Shown here one piece after another: positions 9,899-22,084 of a DNA stretch of 64,000 nucleotides. The number at the start of each line of letters is the position of its first letter. Position 1 is the stretch's first letter. The position numbers were made by a program, and so were the translations under genes. The DNA is from Neobacillus soli NBRC 102451 (GTDB lineage Bacteria; Bacillota; Bacilli; Bacillales; Cytobacillaceae). The notes beneath the pieces were generated by a model that did not search any database, was not told the DNA's origin, and worked only from the letters and a program-made list of their open reading frames with translations. The stretch is from assembly GCF_001591665.1 (NCBI RefSeq), contig NZ_BCVI01000033.1, positions 1 to 64,000 of the forward strand. Direction: 5' to 3'.

Positions 9899-9906
9899 AA
9901 TATAGT

Positions 9907-9942
9907 AAAATCAAGCTGGGTGGAATATTCCAGCTTGATTTT
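9907..9942 (+). terminator. Terminator or attenuator between lipoprotein and sensor kinase genes
   Basis: A 13-bp perfect stem (AAAATCAAGCTGG and its complement) with a 10-base loop is followed by an A/T-rich stretch with few consecutive T residues. It probably reduces read-through so that the binding protein is made in excess over the kinase and regulator. Confidence 0.7.
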
Positions 9943-9969
9943 ATTTCAATGTAACCAGAGGATATCTAA

Positions 9970-11766
9970 ATGGGAATGAGAAAAAAAGGACGTTTTAACC
10001 AAAAAATATTTAATAAATTATTTTTAACATCTTCCATCACCATCATTATGACCGTCATTATCTTAATTGTTACGATTACCAACTATTATTCGGATGTGAT
10101 TATTCAAAAGGAAGTCAATATTAATACAAGAACATTGGAAAGAGTAGAGGATTACTTTTCCACGAAAGATGCAGATATCAGCAGGGTGATTAAGGACCTT
10201 TATATTAATGGCGATATGATTGATGATATTTCCTTTGCCCTTCACAATGGCTATGGAAAATATTTAGAATACCGCTTAACTAAATATTCGAAGGACAAAT
10301 CTTTTACGCCTAGAAATATAGAAACCTATTTTAATGGCTATTTCAGCCAAGATAGCGATCTAAATGCAATTAGTTTGCGTTCATTAGAAAATCCCTTGAT
10401 TGAATATTTGTTAATCAATAATAATTTGCGCTGGAATAAAAGCATTGTTGATCATGTAACACCCCCAGCACCATCCCTCTCACAGGGGCCTCCAAGAATA
10501 AGTGAAGAAGGTCTGCCAAAGGGACGGGAATTAAGAAACACCATTACGAGAAAAGTAGAAATTAACAATCCAGTAACGCTTACAAAAATAGGTGAGATAT
10601 CCATTTTCTACTCCACCGATCGTTTAGACAAGATGTTGAAAAAGCATGAAGGGGCGCCCGCTTCATTCTTTTTACTAGATGCGGACGGCAAGATTATTTA
10701 TTCGCTTAATAAGGGAATTCCTTTGGATATAATCAATCAAATAAAACCTGAAACCAATGAGACGAAATTAGCGTGGAAACATGAAAATTATTATATTAAC
10801 ACCATTGCCAACAAGGGAGATTATACGTATGTAAGTGTGATTCCTGACAAAGGATGGCAAAAGTTATCGATTGTAAGGGGAACGATGTGGGTTGTTATTA
10901 TCTTCCTCATTATTATTGCCATTTTGATCTCTTATTCCTTTACGCTAAATTATTCGCGGCGAATTAACACGATTGTCTCCATTATTCGCCAGGTGGAAAA
11001 AGGAAACTTAGAGGCACGTATTCCGGAATCCAAACATGAGGATGAATTATCAAAGATTGCGGTCAATATCAATTCCATGTTAGGGGAATTGAATAATTAT
11101 ATCGAACAATTTTACCTGCTGAATATGAAGCAGCAGCAGGCAGAGTTAAAAGCCCTTCAAGCACAAATTGATCCGCATTTTTTATTCAATACGCTTGAAG
11201 CAATCCGAATGGTTGCTGTCGTAGAGGGTTCGAAAACCTCAAGTAAAATGATTTTCCATTTAGCCAAACTTTTTCGCTATTCCTTGGAATCTAAAGACGT
11301 CGTACCTTTATATACCGAAATCGAATATGTCAATCAATATTTAAAATTGATGCAGTTTAAATACCCCAATAAACTAGAGGTCCATATGGAGATACCTAGT
11401 AATGTGGAACAAATACTACTGCAAAAATTAATTCTGCAGCCAATCATTGAAAATTATTTTGTTCATGGTTTTAAAAAAGATCGGACGGATAATGTGCTAT
11501 TCATTCGCGCTGCAAACCTTGGCGAAAAAATCGAAATACGTGTAGAAGACAATGGCAAGGGGATGACCGAAGAGGAACTTTCCAACATTGTTCATCATAT
11601 CAATCGTGAAGAGGGCGATGAAATGAAATCAATCGGGTTAAGAAATATCCACCAACGGTTAAAAATTAGATATGGAGACCAGTTTGGCATTTCACTAAAA
11701 AGCTTTGAAAACGAAGGAACGATTGTCACGCTAACCATTCCAGTGCAGGGGATTCATCATGTATAA
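9970..11766 (+). CDS. Sensor histidine kinase, YesM/LytS-like (HisKA_7TM-less, PF06580 type)
   Basis: A 598-residue membrane sensor kinase. Order: TM helix about 17-38, extracytoplasmic sensor region about 40-300, TM helix about 305-328, HAMP about 330-385, His_kinase domain with the phospho-acceptor H403 in DPHFLFNTLEAIR, and an HATPase domain with DNGKGM and IGLRNIHQRL boxes. The sensor contains a proline-rich loop near residue 160. It overlaps the regulator gene by 8 bases. In this family the kinase senses the sugar, often through the adjacent binding protein, and the paired AraC-type regulator switches on the importer. The actual signal is not known. Confidence 0.93.
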   Translation: MGMRKKGRFNQKIFNKLFLTSSITIIMTVIILIVTITNYYSDVIIQKEVNINTRTLERVEDYFSTKDADISRVIKDLYINGDMIDDISFALHNGYGKYLEYRLTKYSKDKSFTPRNIETYFNGYFSQDSDLNAISLRSLENPLIEYLLINNNLRWNKSIVDHVTPPAPSLSQGPPRISEEGLPKGRELRNTITRKVEINNPVTLTKIGEISIFYSTDRLDKMLKKHEGAPASFFLLDADGKIIYSLNKGIPLDIINQIKPETNETKLAWKHENYYINTIANKGDYTYVSVIPDKGWQKLSIVRGTMWVVIIFLIIIAILISYSFTLNYSRRINTIVSIIRQVEKGNLEARIPESKHEDELSKIAVNINSMLGELNNYIEQFYLLNMKQQQAELKALQAQIDPHFLFNTLEAIRMVAVVEGSKTSSKMIFHLAKLFRYSLESKDVVPLYTEIEYVNQYLKLMQFKYPNKLEVHMEIPSNVEQILLQKLILQPIIENYFVHGFKKDRTDNVLFIRAANLGEKIEIRVEDNGKGMTEEELSNIVHHINREEGDEMKSIGLRNIHQRLKIRYGDQFGISLKSFENEGTIVTLTIPVQGIHHV

Positions 11767-13273
11767 GGTACTGCTGGCTGATGATGAATCTCTGATAACA
11801 TTAGGACTGAGGGCGATTTTGGATTGGGAGGATTACGGGTTTGAAATTGCTTATACAGCGGAAAGCGGCGAAGAAGCCCTCAGCTATCTCAAGGATCATC
11901 CAATTGACCTTCTAATTACCGATATTTTAATGGCGGAAATGTCTGGATTGGAATTAATTAAAGAGGCGAAGCAAATTCAGCCCCAGATCAAAAGTATTGT
12001 CTTAACCGGTTATCAAGAGTTTGGATTTATTAAACAAGGGCTGCTACTAGGTATTGAAAACTATTTAGTGAAGCCCGTGGATGAGGATGAATTATTGACG
12101 ACTATCCAAAATGTTGGCCGCAAACTAAGTACTGTGCCGGTTGTAGGGGCATCAAGCCTGACAGAGGATACGACAACCTTGATGGATAATACGTTATGGC
12201 GTTTCCTAAATGGTGAAATTGATAAAAATGATTGTCTTGAAAGACTATCATTCTATAATATCCAATTTACTGAGCTGATTTATAATGTCTCGATTTTAAA
12301 TTTTGAACAGTACCATAAGACTGAAATCACAAAGAAGATTCGAAGCATTATTGAAGAACATTATTCCGCCACATGCCTTTATAGTCCCAATCATGAATTA
12401 ATCATTATTTTTGGCGGAACGAATGAAGAGGAATTAGTGAAATGGAACCAAAGTTTGGTGAATCGACTTTGTGAGGAACAAAAGGAGACGGGTTTATTCT
12501 ATTTATCTATGGGAAGACCGGTAAAAACAATCGATGAATTAGAGGAAAGCATGATCAATGCCAGTGAATATAGCTTATTGCAACTTTATTCGGAGCCAAA
12601 CGTGCTTATTTCGAAGGGATTTACGATTGACCGGCAGGAAGAATTAAAAAAGCAGCAGGATTTTAAAGAAACTATTGTCAAGCGGATTTTAAATGCAGAT
12701 GAAGAAACATTACCAATGATTGATTTATTCTTGGACCATTTGACCAAGCAATCAAAATTTATTTCACCGCAGGTTGCAAAAAAATATACATTTGATCTGA
12801 TGTCCTATATTCATTTTTCCATACAGCCAGATAATCTTTCTTCTTATACGGCCGCAGTTGAAAGAATTGTCTATAGCTCCGATATCGCTCAGGTAAAAGC
12901 TATTTTGAGAGAGTATTGTCATGAATTAATACTTTCTATTAATAATCAAGTTCACATGAGGAGCCCGATTGTCCAAAATGTTCTTCAGTTTATTCATGCC
13001 CATTATGATCAAGGGATATCCTTAAAAACATTGGGTCAACAGTTTCATGTAAACGCTATCTACCTTGGGCAGTTATTTCAAAAAGAAGTCGGGGTTGTCT
13101 TCTCTGAATACCTTAATCGTTATCGGTTGGAAAAGGCAAAGGAATTGCTAAAAACCACTCATTATCGTGCGGGGGAAATTGGGAAAAAAGTAGGTTATTC
13201 GGATACTACTTACTTTTATAAACAATTTAAGAAAACGGTTGGTACAACACCAAGTGAGTGGAGGAAAATTTAA
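11759..13273 (+). CDS. Response regulator with AraC-type DNA-binding domain, YesN-like
   Basis: A 504-residue regulator. The receiver domain (1-120) has the acidic pair D8/D9, phospho-acceptor D55, T83 and K105. A middle linker of about 260 residues follows, then a C-terminal AraC/XylS domain (about 405-504) with two helix-turn-helix motifs; the second contains VGYSDTTYFYKQFKKTVG and ends TPSEWRK. It is translationally coupled to the kinase. It most likely activates the divergent promoter region at 6049-6256 and perhaps the glycosidase operon that begins at 13691. Confidence 0.94.
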   Translation: MYKVLLADDESLITLGLRAILDWEDYGFEIAYTAESGEEALSYLKDHPIDLLITDILMAEMSGLELIKEAKQIQPQIKSIVLTGYQEFGFIKQGLLLGIENYLVKPVDEDELLTTIQNVGRKLSTVPVVGASSLTEDTTTLMDNTLWRFLNGEIDKNDCLERLSFYNIQFTELIYNVSILNFEQYHKTEITKKIRSIIEEHYSATCLYSPNHELIIIFGGTNEEELVKWNQSLVNRLCEEQKETGLFYLSMGRPVKTIDELEESMINASEYSLLQLYSEPNVLISKGFTIDRQEELKKQQDFKETIVKRILNADEETLPMIDLFLDHLTKQSKFISPQVAKKYTFDLMSYIHFSIQPDNLSSYTAAVERIVYSSDIAQVKAILREYCHELILSINNQVHMRSPIVQNVLQFIHAHYDQGISLKTLGQQFHVNAIYLGQLFQKEVGVVFSEYLNRYRLEKAKELLKTTHYRAGEIGKKVGYSDTTYFYKQFKKTVGTTPSEWRKI

Positions 13274-13338
13274 CGAAGAAAAAGACGAATTGACATATGA
13301 TTATGGTTTTTAAGTGCAGCAGGGATTTAAAAAAACAG

Positions 13339-13368
13339 AACCGGGCAGTTATTGCCCGGTTTTGTTTT
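13339..13368 (+). terminator. Rho-independent terminator after the two-component system
   Basis: The stem AACCGGGCA pairs with TGCCCGGTT around a 5-base loop and is followed by TTTGTTTT. It ends the importer/regulator operon, so the GH1 operon needs its own promoter in the following 320-base gap. Confidence 0.9.
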
Positions 13369-13558
13369 GGAGCTTTTCACTTATTCATACAACACTAGTG
13401 ATAAAAACAGTAAATCTTAATTTTATTAACTATTATGGAAAGCTATCTTTTTTTAAAATAAATATATAGAAACTATCTAAACACATAAAGGGGAGGAGCA
13501 GAGAGGGATAAAAAGGTGTTGCCTATCAGAATGACACCTAAAATCATCTGCAAAGAAA

Positions 13559-13572
13559 TGAAAGCGTTTATA
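13559..13572 (+). promoter_or_regulatory. Candidate cre site (CcpA) upstream of the GH1 operon
   Basis: TGAAAGCGTTTATA matches the Bacillus catabolite-responsive element consensus TGWAANCGNTNWCA except at the penultimate base. It lies 119 bases before the GH1 start. Repression by glucose through CcpA would be expected for such an operon. The rest of the 13369-13690 gap is AT-rich, has AAGGGGAGGAG near 13490 without a following gene, and contains no convincing gene. Confidence 0.5.
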
Positions 13573-13690
13573 TTTACTGCTATAGGTGATCTCAACGAAC
13601 ATAGAGCGAAAACAAAAATAGAAAATGCCATCTACACAAGAATGTGGAAAAAAGTCTTAACATAATTCGTTTTTAAAAGAGGAGATAATA

Positions 13691-15103
13691 ATGGACAATA
13701 CTTATCATGACAATAACCTTACCTATCGTTTTCCTGAAAACTTCTGGTGGGGGAGTGCGGCATCAGGTCCGCAAACGGAGGGTGGAGCGGATCTGGACGG
13801 AAGGAAACCCAGCATCTGGGATTATTGGTATAGCATTGAACCAAATTGTTTTCATAATGGTGTAGGGCCTGAGAATACATCTAACTTCTATCATATGTTT
13901 AAAGAAGATATCCAACTAATGAAGGAAACGGGTCACACTTCCTTCCGTACATCCATCCAATGGTCGCGATTGATTCCGGATGGGGTCGGGGAAGTGAATC
14001 AGAAGGCAGTTGATTTTTACAATCGCGTCATTGATGAACTAATCGCAAATGATATTGAACCATTTATGAATCTCTACCATTTCGATATGCCGATGTGTAT
14101 GCAGGAAAAAGGCGGCTGGGAAAGCCGGGAAGTCGTCGATGCTTATGTGAAGTATGCGGCAACCTGTTTTCGATTATTTGGGGACCGGGTCAAGTATTGG
14201 TTTACCTTTAACGAACCAATCGTTCCTGTTGAGGCTAGTTATTTATATAATTTGCATTATCCAAAAATAGTAAATTTCAAACGAGGAGCGTCTGTCGCTC
14301 ATCATACGATTGTGGCCCATGCAAAAGCGGTAGAGGCTTTCAAAAAATGGAATGGAGACGGCAAGATTGGCATTATCCTTAACTTAACGCCCTCTTATCC
14401 ACGAAGCCAGGATACTGAAGATGTAAAGGCTGCCCATATTGCGGACCTTATCTTTAACCGAAGCTTCCTTGATCCAGTCACAAAAGGTGAGTACCCGCAA
14501 GACTTGATTGCGATTTTAAAAGATAGAGAGCTACTTCCAACAGTGGAACCGGGAGATTTAGAGGTCATCCGTAACAATCCGATTGATATTTTAGGCGTGA
14601 ACTACTATCAGCCGCGCCGTGTCAAAGCAAAGGAAGAGCCGGTGCCAGCAGGAACTCCGTTTATGCCGGAACATCTATTTGAACCCTATATCATGCCAGG
14701 CCGGAAAATCAATCCGCACCGCGGCTGGGAAATCTGTGAAGAAGTCATCTATGACATTATGATTGATATTCGTGACCATTATGGCAATCTCCCTTTCTTT
14801 ATCTCAGAGAATGGAATGGGTGTTGAAGGGGAAGCGAAATTTCGGAATGCCGAAGGATTCATCGAGGATGATTATCGTATTGAATTTATCGAGGAACACC
14901 TGAAGTGGGTGCATAAAGGTCTGCAAGAAGGGGCCAATTGTCTTGGCTATCACCTTTGGACCTTTATGGATAACTGGTCATGGACAAATGCCTATAAGAA
15001 CCGCTATGGATTAGTAGAGGTAGATATACAGAACAACTTTAAACGAACGATTAAGAAATCCGGCCGATGGTATCAACAGGTATCTGAAAACAACGGTTTT
15101 TAA
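13691..15103 (+). CDS. Glycoside hydrolase family 1, probable 6-phospho-beta-glycosidase
   Basis: A 470-residue GH1 barrel without signal peptide. The acid/base is E175 in TFNEP and the nucleophile is E373 in ISENGMG. In the loop that decides phosphate recognition, plain beta-glucosidases usually have a glutamate (DNFEW), whereas here DNWSWTNAYKNRYG has serine at that position and a later tyrosine, as in 6-phospho-glycosidases; the usual lysine appears one position early. The next two genes are ROK kinases and no PTS is nearby, so the phosphate would be added after ABC uptake. ATG 13691 follows AGAGGAGA. GmuD-like phospho-beta-mannosidase activity is also possible. Family is certain; phospho-specificity is inferred. 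Confidence 0.88.
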   Translation: MDNTYHDNNLTYRFPENFWWGSAASGPQTEGGADLDGRKPSIWDYWYSIEPNCFHNGVGPENTSNFYHMFKEDIQLMKETGHTSFRTSIQWSRLIPDGVGEVNQKAVDFYNRVIDELIANDIEPFMNLYHFDMPMCMQEKGGWESREVVDAYVKYAATCFRLFGDRVKYWFTFNEPIVPVEASYLYNLHYPKIVNFKRGASVAHHTIVAHAKAVEAFKKWNGDGKIGIILNLTPSYPRSQDTEDVKAAHIADLIFNRSFLDPVTKGEYPQDLIAILKDRELLPTVEPGDLEVIRNNPIDILGVNYYQPRRVKAKEEPVPAGTPFMPEHLFEPYIMPGRKINPHRGWEICEEVIYDIMIDIRDHYGNLPFFISENGMGVEGEAKFRNAEGFIEDDYRIEFIEEHLKWVHKGLQEGANCLGYHLWTFMDNWSWTNAYKNRYGLVEVDIQNNFKRTIKKSGRWYQQVSENNGF

Positions 15104-15148
15104 CGATATACAGGGATTGGAGAAAATTTTTAAAGGAAGGGGAATCCA

Positions 15149-16066
15149 ATGAAAGCCTACATGGTATTAGATATCGGCGGGACATTTATAAAATATGCCG
15201 TGATGGATCAAGCGGCAAAGAGGCTGGCGAGCGGGAAGCTTCCAACTCCTATGGAAGGTTTAGAGACTTTTTTGCAAAAAATTTGCGCTATCGTAAAAGA
15301 GTATAAAGATTCCTATGAACTCCAAGGCATTGCCTTAAGCTCTCCTGGTGCTGTCGATGTAAAAACAGGATGTATTGGCGGCGCGAGTGCTATTCCCTAT
15401 ATCCATGGAGGATCCATGACGGACTTGCTAAGGGAACGGACAGGTCTTCCGGTATCAATTGAAAATGATGCCAATTGCGCCGCTTTGGCGGAAGGCTGGT
15501 TAGGGGCAGCTAAGGATACGGATTACTATATTTGTATTGTGATTGGTACGGGGATTGGCGGCAGCATTGTCATGAACCATACCATTCTCCGCGGGGCAGC
15601 GCTCCATGGCGGTGAGTTTGGGTACATGATTTTGGACGGGTCGCTCCAAACGGGTAAGAATCCGCTGCAATCAACCTGGAGTCTATCTGCCTCAACGAAT
15701 GCCCTTGTCAGAGAAGTGGAAATGAAAAAATCATTGGCACATGGTTCATTAGATGGAGAGGAAGTATTTCTTCTAGCGGAGGCAGGAGACCTCGTTGCCC
15801 AAGAAAGTATTGCTCATTTTTATAAAAGAATCGCGATTGGGATTTATAATTTGAAATATGCTTTGGACCCCGAAAAAATTCTAATTGGCGGCGGGATTAG
15901 TAAGCGCGGAGAAGTGATCGAAGGGATCAACCGAGAATTAACGTTATTAAAGAATGAAATCTCGACGCTGCATATAGAAGTGGAAGCCTGCCAATTTGAT
16001 AACGATGCCAATTTAATGGGAGCCTTGTTTCATTACTTAAAGATGCATCCCGCATCAGTACTATAA
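15149..16066 (+). CDS. ROK-family kinase, probable beta-glucoside kinase (BglK-like)
   Basis: A 305-residue ROK kinase. The N-terminal phosphate motif is DIGGTFIKYAV, the catalytic aspartate lies in ENDANCAALAE, and an ATP-binding IGTGIGG motif follows. The zinc-binding CxCGxxGC motif of glucokinases is absent; instead GGEFGYM occurs, as I recall for beta-glucoside kinases of the Klebsiella BglK type and for Listeria relatives. Those enzymes phosphorylate cellobiose and other beta-glucosides at O6, giving the substrate for a GH1 phospho-glycosidase such as the gene 45 bases upstream. ATG 15149 follows AAGGAAGGGG. Alternative: a glucose or N-acetylmannosamine kinase. Confidence 0.85.
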   Translation: MKAYMVLDIGGTFIKYAVMDQAAKRLASGKLPTPMEGLETFLQKICAIVKEYKDSYELQGIALSSPGAVDVKTGCIGGASAIPYIHGGSMTDLLRERTGLPVSIENDANCAALAEGWLGAAKDTDYYICIVIGTGIGGSIVMNHTILRGAALHGGEFGYMILDGSLQTGKNPLQSTWSLSASTNALVREVEMKKSLAHGSLDGEEVFLLAEAGDLVAQESIAHFYKRIAIGIYNLKYALDPEKILIGGGISKRGEVIEGINRELTLLKNEISTLHIEVEACQFDNDANLMGALFHYLKMHPASVL

Positions 16067-16091
16067 AAATAACGTTAGGGAGGAACCCAAG

Positions 16092-16964
16092 ATGTTTGGT
16101 GCGATCGAAGCTGGAGGGACAAAATTTGTTTGTGCGGTCGGAGACGAGTGGGGGAATATTATTGACCGGGTCAAGATTCCAACCACCGTGCCGGAAGAAA
16201 CGATGGCCGAGGTAATGGCCTTTTTTAAAAAATATGAACTTGAGGCGATTGGGATTGGCTCATTTGGTCCTGTTGATGTCAATCCGGAAAGTCCAACCTA
16301 TGGCATGATTACCTCTACACCGAAATTGGCATGGAGGAATTTTCTGTTTGTGCAAGCCATGAAGGATGCTTTTTCCGTGCCGATTGGTTTTAATACCGAT
16401 GTGAATGCAGCGGCATTGGGGGAAGCCGTCCACGGTGCGGCAAAAGGTTTGGACAGCTGCTTGTACATTACAGTTGGGACGGGAATTGGAGCGGGCGCAG
16501 TAGTACAAGGCCAGCTTCTTCAAGGACTGTCGCACCCTGAAATGGGCCATATCCTTGTAAGGCGTCATCCGAATGATCACTATCAAGGGAAATGCCCTTA
16601 TCATGGCGATTGTTTAGAAGGTCTTGCGGCAGGTCCGGCGATTGAAGAACGCTGGGGAGAAAAAGGGATCAATCTAGTGGGTCGTGAGGAAGTATGGGAA
16701 TTAGAAGGTTACTATATTGCCCAAGCCCTGATGCAGTATATTTTAATTCTATCACCAAAAAGAATTATTCTAGGCGGCGGTGTGATGAAGCAGAAACAAG
16801 TATTCTCTTCAGTTTATAAATATTTGCCGGAGCTGCTTCATGATTATGTTTCCTTGCCGGAACTGCCGGAATATATTGTAAGTCCTGGACTTGGCGATGA
16901 TGCTGGGATTACGGGCTCGCTTTTGCTTGCACAGCAGGCGTTCAAAGAAGAAATCAAACGATAA
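16092..16964 (+). CDS. gmuE: ROK-family fructokinase, GmuE/ScrK-like
   Basis: A 290-residue sugar kinase with phosphate motif EAGGTKFVCAVG, catalytic D in NTDVNAAALGE, and an ATP motif VGTGIGAGAV. A zinc-binding cluster is visible around H-x5-CPYHGDC, typical of GmuE/YdhR and ScrK fructokinases. In Bacillus subtilis gmuE belongs to the glucomannan operon with a phospho-beta-mannosidase (gmuD) and mannose-6-phosphate isomerase (gmuF); here a GH1 gene lies upstream and manA downstream, the same functional set. The ATG follows AGGGAGG. It should make fructose-6-phosphate from fructose, and may accept mannose. The symbol is by resemblance and context. Confidence 0.82.
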   Translation: MFGAIEAGGTKFVCAVGDEWGNIIDRVKIPTTVPEETMAEVMAFFKKYELEAIGIGSFGPVDVNPESPTYGMITSTPKLAWRNFLFVQAMKDAFSVPIGFNTDVNAAALGEAVHGAAKGLDSCLYITVGTGIGAGAVVQGQLLQGLSHPEMGHILVRRHPNDHYQGKCPYHGDCLEGLAAGPAIEERWGEKGINLVGREEVWELEGYYIAQALMQYILILSPKRIILGGGVMKQKQVFSSVYKYLPELLHDYVSLPELPEYIVSPGLGDDAGITGSLLLAQQAFKEEIKR

Positions 16965-16986
16965 TATTGGACGGGGGAATTGCTGA

Positions 16987-20148
<3,162 letters not shown>

Positions 20149-20321
20149 TTTTCAACGATACAAAATGTAAAAGTCCATGTCTTCTTTTTAGATCATATTT
20201 CATGGAAAAACGTTTTTAAAAATAAATTTAGATAACCGAAATTTTAAAATTTAGAAATATTTTCGTGTCCTATTTTATATGATTAAAGCATGCAAAAATT
20301 TTTATCAAAAGGGAGGAAAAA

Positions 20322-22076
20322 ATGTTAGTTTTTAAAAAATTAAAGTCGTTTTATCTTCCTTTTAAACAGGATTTCATTTGGTCGACGCTTTTTCTCATCA
20401 TCATGGCTGGTATTACCGTTGTTTATCCTGTCATTTTACAGATGACAATTGACGATGTGGTACTTGGCAGGCAATATAGCTGGGTGCCATGGATTTCCCT
20501 GGGGTTTATCGTGATTATGGCAGTAAAGGGACTATCGGCCTATATTCAGCATTATTTGGCAGATATGTTTGGCATTAAATCAGTGTACAGTTTACGAAAT
20601 GCCTTATATGAAAAACTGCAGCGGCTGTCGTTCAGCTATTATGATAATGCGAAAACAGGAGATTTAATGTCACGTTTAACCGCAGATGTCGAAGGCTTTC
20701 GCTTTTTTGTATCATTCGGGTTTGCAGAGGTACTCCGTTTTGTTATTCAAGTCAGTGCCAGTTTGTGTGTGATGTTCTATTATTCCGTTTCCCTTACCCT
20801 GGTAACCATGATTGCGCTGCCATTTTTGAGTGTTGTTGTTTATAAGTTCGATCGAGCCGTACACCCAGCTTTTCGCGGGATCCGTGAATCGTTCGGACGA
20901 TTGAATACAAAAGTACAGGAAAATATAAGCGGGATCCATACGGTAAAGGCCCTTTCTAAAGAAGGGATTGAGATTGAGCGCTTTAATAAATCAAATCAAG
21001 ATTATAGGACGAAACAGCTTCGTACTGCATCCGTGTGGTCAAAGTATTTTCCACTAATGGAGGTAATCGGAAATATTTCCGTTGTCGCTTTATTGGCATT
21101 TGGAGGATATCAGGTTATAAACGGAGCCTTAAAACCTGGAGAACTTGTCGCCTTTTACAGTCTTGTTTGGTATATTATATGGCCAATCATGAACCTTGGA
21201 TTCACCATTAATATGTTCTCTCAGGCAAAGGCCTCCGGCGAGCGGCTTCTTGAAGTATTGGAAGCAGATGAAACCATCTATGATGAAGAGAATGTAAGAA
21301 GCAGCGGAAAAATGGATGGGCATGTGGCCTTTCGTGATGTGACCTTCCGATATCATCAAGAGGAAACTGCTGCTCTAAAAGAGGTAAGCTTTGATGCGCC
21401 GCCAGGTTCAACGATTGGCCTGATTGGCGCAACCGGGTCCGGAAAAACCAGCATGATTCAGCTGCTATCCCGCTTTTATGAAACGGCCGCGGGGGATATT
21501 TTGATTGATGGCCATCCGATTAAAGAGTATGGGTTAAAAACACTGCGTTCGCAGATTGGAATCGTGTTACAGGAAACTTTTCTGTTTTCGTCTACCATCA
21601 AAGCGAATATTGCTTACGGACGGCCGGATGCGACGATGGAAGAAATTATCGATGCAGCGAAGCGTGCTCAAGCTCATGATTTTATCATGGAGCTGCCTAA
21701 CGGGTATAACACGATGCTCGGAGAACGGGGAATGGGTCTATCCGGGGGGCAAAAACAGCGGATCGCGATTGCCCGGGCCTTCTGTATGAATCCGGCTATT
21801 CTTATTTTAGATGATTCGACAAGTGCCGTGGATATGGAAACGGAATTTCAAATTCAAAAAGCTCTTCGAGAAGTCATGAAGGGGAGGACCACTTTTATTA
21901 TTGCCCATCGGATTTCATCCTTGAAACATGCAGATGAAATTCTAGTGTTGGAAAATGGGAGAATTATCGAACGTGGACCACATGAGAAGCTGGCAGCCGG
22001 TAACGGGGCATATCAAAGGATTTATAACATTCAATACCAGGACAAGAAAGCAATTATGCAAAAGGCAGTAAGGTAG
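20322..22076 (+). CDS. ABC exporter half-transporter, YknU/YfiB-like (degenerate Walker B)
   Basis: A 584-residue fusion of a six-helix type IV exporter domain (about 1-310) and a nucleotide-binding domain (about 335-580). Walker A is GATGSGKTS and the signature is LSGGQKQR, but the residue after Walker B aspartate is D rather than catalytic E (LILDDSTSAVD). This is the pattern of the degenerate partner in heterodimeric exporters such as YknU/YknV, YfiB/YfiC and BmrC/BmrD, and the length matches YknU. It is followed 8 bases later by the consensus partner. Substrate unknown; possibly a drug, lipid or sugar-phosphate stress metabolite. A 173-base AT-rich gap precedes it. Confidence 0.9.
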   Translation: MLVFKKLKSFYLPFKQDFIWSTLFLIIMAGITVVYPVILQMTIDDVVLGRQYSWVPWISLGFIVIMAVKGLSAYIQHYLADMFGIKSVYSLRNALYEKLQRLSFSYYDNAKTGDLMSRLTADVEGFRFFVSFGFAEVLRFVIQVSASLCVMFYYSVSLTLVTMIALPFLSVVVYKFDRAVHPAFRGIRESFGRLNTKVQENISGIHTVKALSKEGIEIERFNKSNQDYRTKQLRTASVWSKYFPLMEVIGNISVVALLAFGGYQVINGALKPGELVAFYSLVWYIIWPIMNLGFTINMFSQAKASGERLLEVLEADETIYDEENVRSSGKMDGHVAFRDVTFRYHQEETAALKEVSFDAPPGSTIGLIGATGSGKTSMIQLLSRFYETAAGDILIDGHPIKEYGLKTLRSQIGIVLQETFLFSSTIKANIAYGRPDATMEEIIDAAKRAQAHDFIMELPNGYNTMLGERGMGLSGGQKQRIAIARAFCMNPAILILDDSTSAVDMETEFQIQKALREVMKGRTTFIIAHRISSLKHADEILVLENGRIIERGPHEKLAAGNGAYQRIYNIQYQDKKAIMQKAVR

Positions 22077-22084
22077 GTGGAATC

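Noticed and set aside
13531-13665. 44-codon open frame starting ATGACACCT upstream of the GH1 gene
   Set aside because: No ribosome binding site at useful distance, and it overlaps the likely cre site and promoter region of the GH1 operon.
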